A stretch of 64,000 nucleotides of DNA, taken from Atopobiaceae bacterium (GTDB taxonomy: Bacteria > Actinomycetota > Coriobacteriia > Coriobacteriales > Atopobiaceae). The stretch spans positions 372,001 to 436,000 of the forward strand of contig JAKVOB010000001.1 of the NCBI GenBank assembly GCA_022483015.1, written 5' to 3'. The translations under genes were made by a program, and so were the position numbers. Shown one piece after another: positions 63,573 through 64,000 of the stretch; position 1 is the stretch's first letter; every line of letters begins with the position of its first letter. The notes beneath the pieces were generated by a model. It was not told where the DNA came from. It ran no database searches and worked only from the letters and a program-made list of their open reading frames with translations.

Positions 63573-64000
63573 CTAGAAGGGCTCCCCGAGGGGCCTGACC
63601 TGCTTCAGACGGGCCCACATGAGCTGCTTGGCAGGCTTGTCGGCCAGCGCGGCCTCGAAGCCGCCGAGACCCATCATCCGCATGCCTGCCACCTGGGCCA
63701 CCACGCCGGGAGCCAGCATGGCCGCCTGCAGGTCGGGAAGCGCCACGAGCTCGGGGCCGTATGCCTCGCGCAGGGCCCCGGCCGCGGCGTCGTCGAGCGC
63801 GATGACGGTCGCAGGGTCGAGGGCGGTCACGGCCAGCCGCAGGGTCTGGGAGTCGAGCGCCGTGCCGTCGGCATCGCAGGTCGCGAGGCCCACCCAGTCC
63901 TCCGGGGCATATCCCAGTGCCGCGAGCGCCGCCCTCAAGGCCTCCCCGTCGGCCCCGGCAAGGAGGCGCTCGGGCAGCTCCCCTGCATCAGGCTGTCCCT
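63573..64000 (-). CDS. Unidentified protein, 5' end beyond window edge
   Basis: The C-terminal 141 residues are visible in a frame open to the right edge (PDAGELPERLLAGADGEALRAALAALGYAPEDWVGLATCDADG...). The content is Ala/Leu rich and soluble, with segments LRLAVTALDPATVIALDDAAAGAL and PGVVAQVAGMRMMGLGGFEAALADKPAKQLMWARLKQV. No family is recognised. An internal TTG at 63938 is not a convincing start. The stop is 74 bp upstream of pgi on the same strand. Confidence 0.7.
   Translation of the reverse strand, partial: GQPDAGELPERLLAGADGEALRAALAALGYAPEDWVGLATCDADGTALDSQTLRLAVTALDPATVIALDDAAAGALREAYGPELVALPDLQAAMLAPGVVAQVAGMRMMGLGGFEAALADKPAKQLMWARLKQVRPLGEPF

Overview
The window is GC-rich, densely coded chromosomal DNA that looks actinobacterial. 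The pattern best fits the class Coriobacteriia, perhaps an Olsenella/Atopobiaceae-type organism: a PknB/FHA/PstP/SEDS-PBP cell-wall signalling operon, a GlgC+GlgD glycogen operon, a MurNAc scavenging operon, the tilS-hpt-ftsH order, anaerobe-type flavodiiron and radical-SAM proteins, and an L31 protein with a long Ala/Lys/Glu tail. The lineage is an inference from gene content; no 16S rRNA is present.

Layout. 1-6.2 kb: glycogen operon on the minus strand, transcribed glgB, glgP, glgC, glgD (glgD runs off the left edge). 6.4-12.3 kb: housekeeping genes nth, rpmE (with a structured leader), coaX, serS, a small membrane peptide, a DUF2252 protein and tRNA-Leu(CAG). 12.4-23.7 kb: plus-strand cell envelope and signalling operon of two Ser/Thr kinases, two FHA proteins, a PP2C phosphatase and a natural SEDS-PBP fusion, followed by a GT-C type membrane protein. 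23.7-28.3 kb: MurNAc recycling (murR, murQ, murP, mupG). 28.7-30.5 kb: arsR, ArsP-like permease and a CKRC thioredoxin-like protein. 30.6-37.1 kb: an integrated element of about 6.5 kb in the 3' end of tRNA-Arg(CCT). 37.3-49 kb: purC, an OmpR/HK two-component system, a Tat lipoprotein, a TSCPD protein, purB, ftsH, hpt and tilS. 49.3-54.6 kb: a WalJ-like MBL protein, a DUF362 ferredoxin protein, an AlbA_2/Schlafen ATPase-type regulator and a flavodiiron protein. 54.9-64 kb: a DEAD-box helicase, three tandem YcxB-like membrane proteins, the AmmeMemoRadiSam pair, an AqpZ-type channel, pgi and an unidentified gene cut by the right edge.

The most interesting region is the tRNA-Arg element. It has 50-bp att repeats, a tyrosine recombinase, a repressor-like HTH protein facing two operator dyads of identical geometry, an Xis-like HTH protein, and a compact replication module. 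That module resembles lambda O/P in layout: an initiator-like gene whose coding sequence holds an iteron array followed by an AT-richer stretch, overlapping a gene for a DnaC-like helicase loader whose Walker A and Walker B motifs are eroded. I see no capsid, portal, terminase, relaxase or transposase gene, so it looks like a minimal replicating satellite or plasmid-like island. It also carries its own replacement terminator for the tRNA it splits.

Other points worth attention are the SEDS-PBP fusion, the histone-like tail on glycogen branching enzyme, the two YGGAA-loop hairpins ahead of rpmE, the DUF871 gene inside the MurNAc operon, and tandem related hairpins at 50.2 kb.
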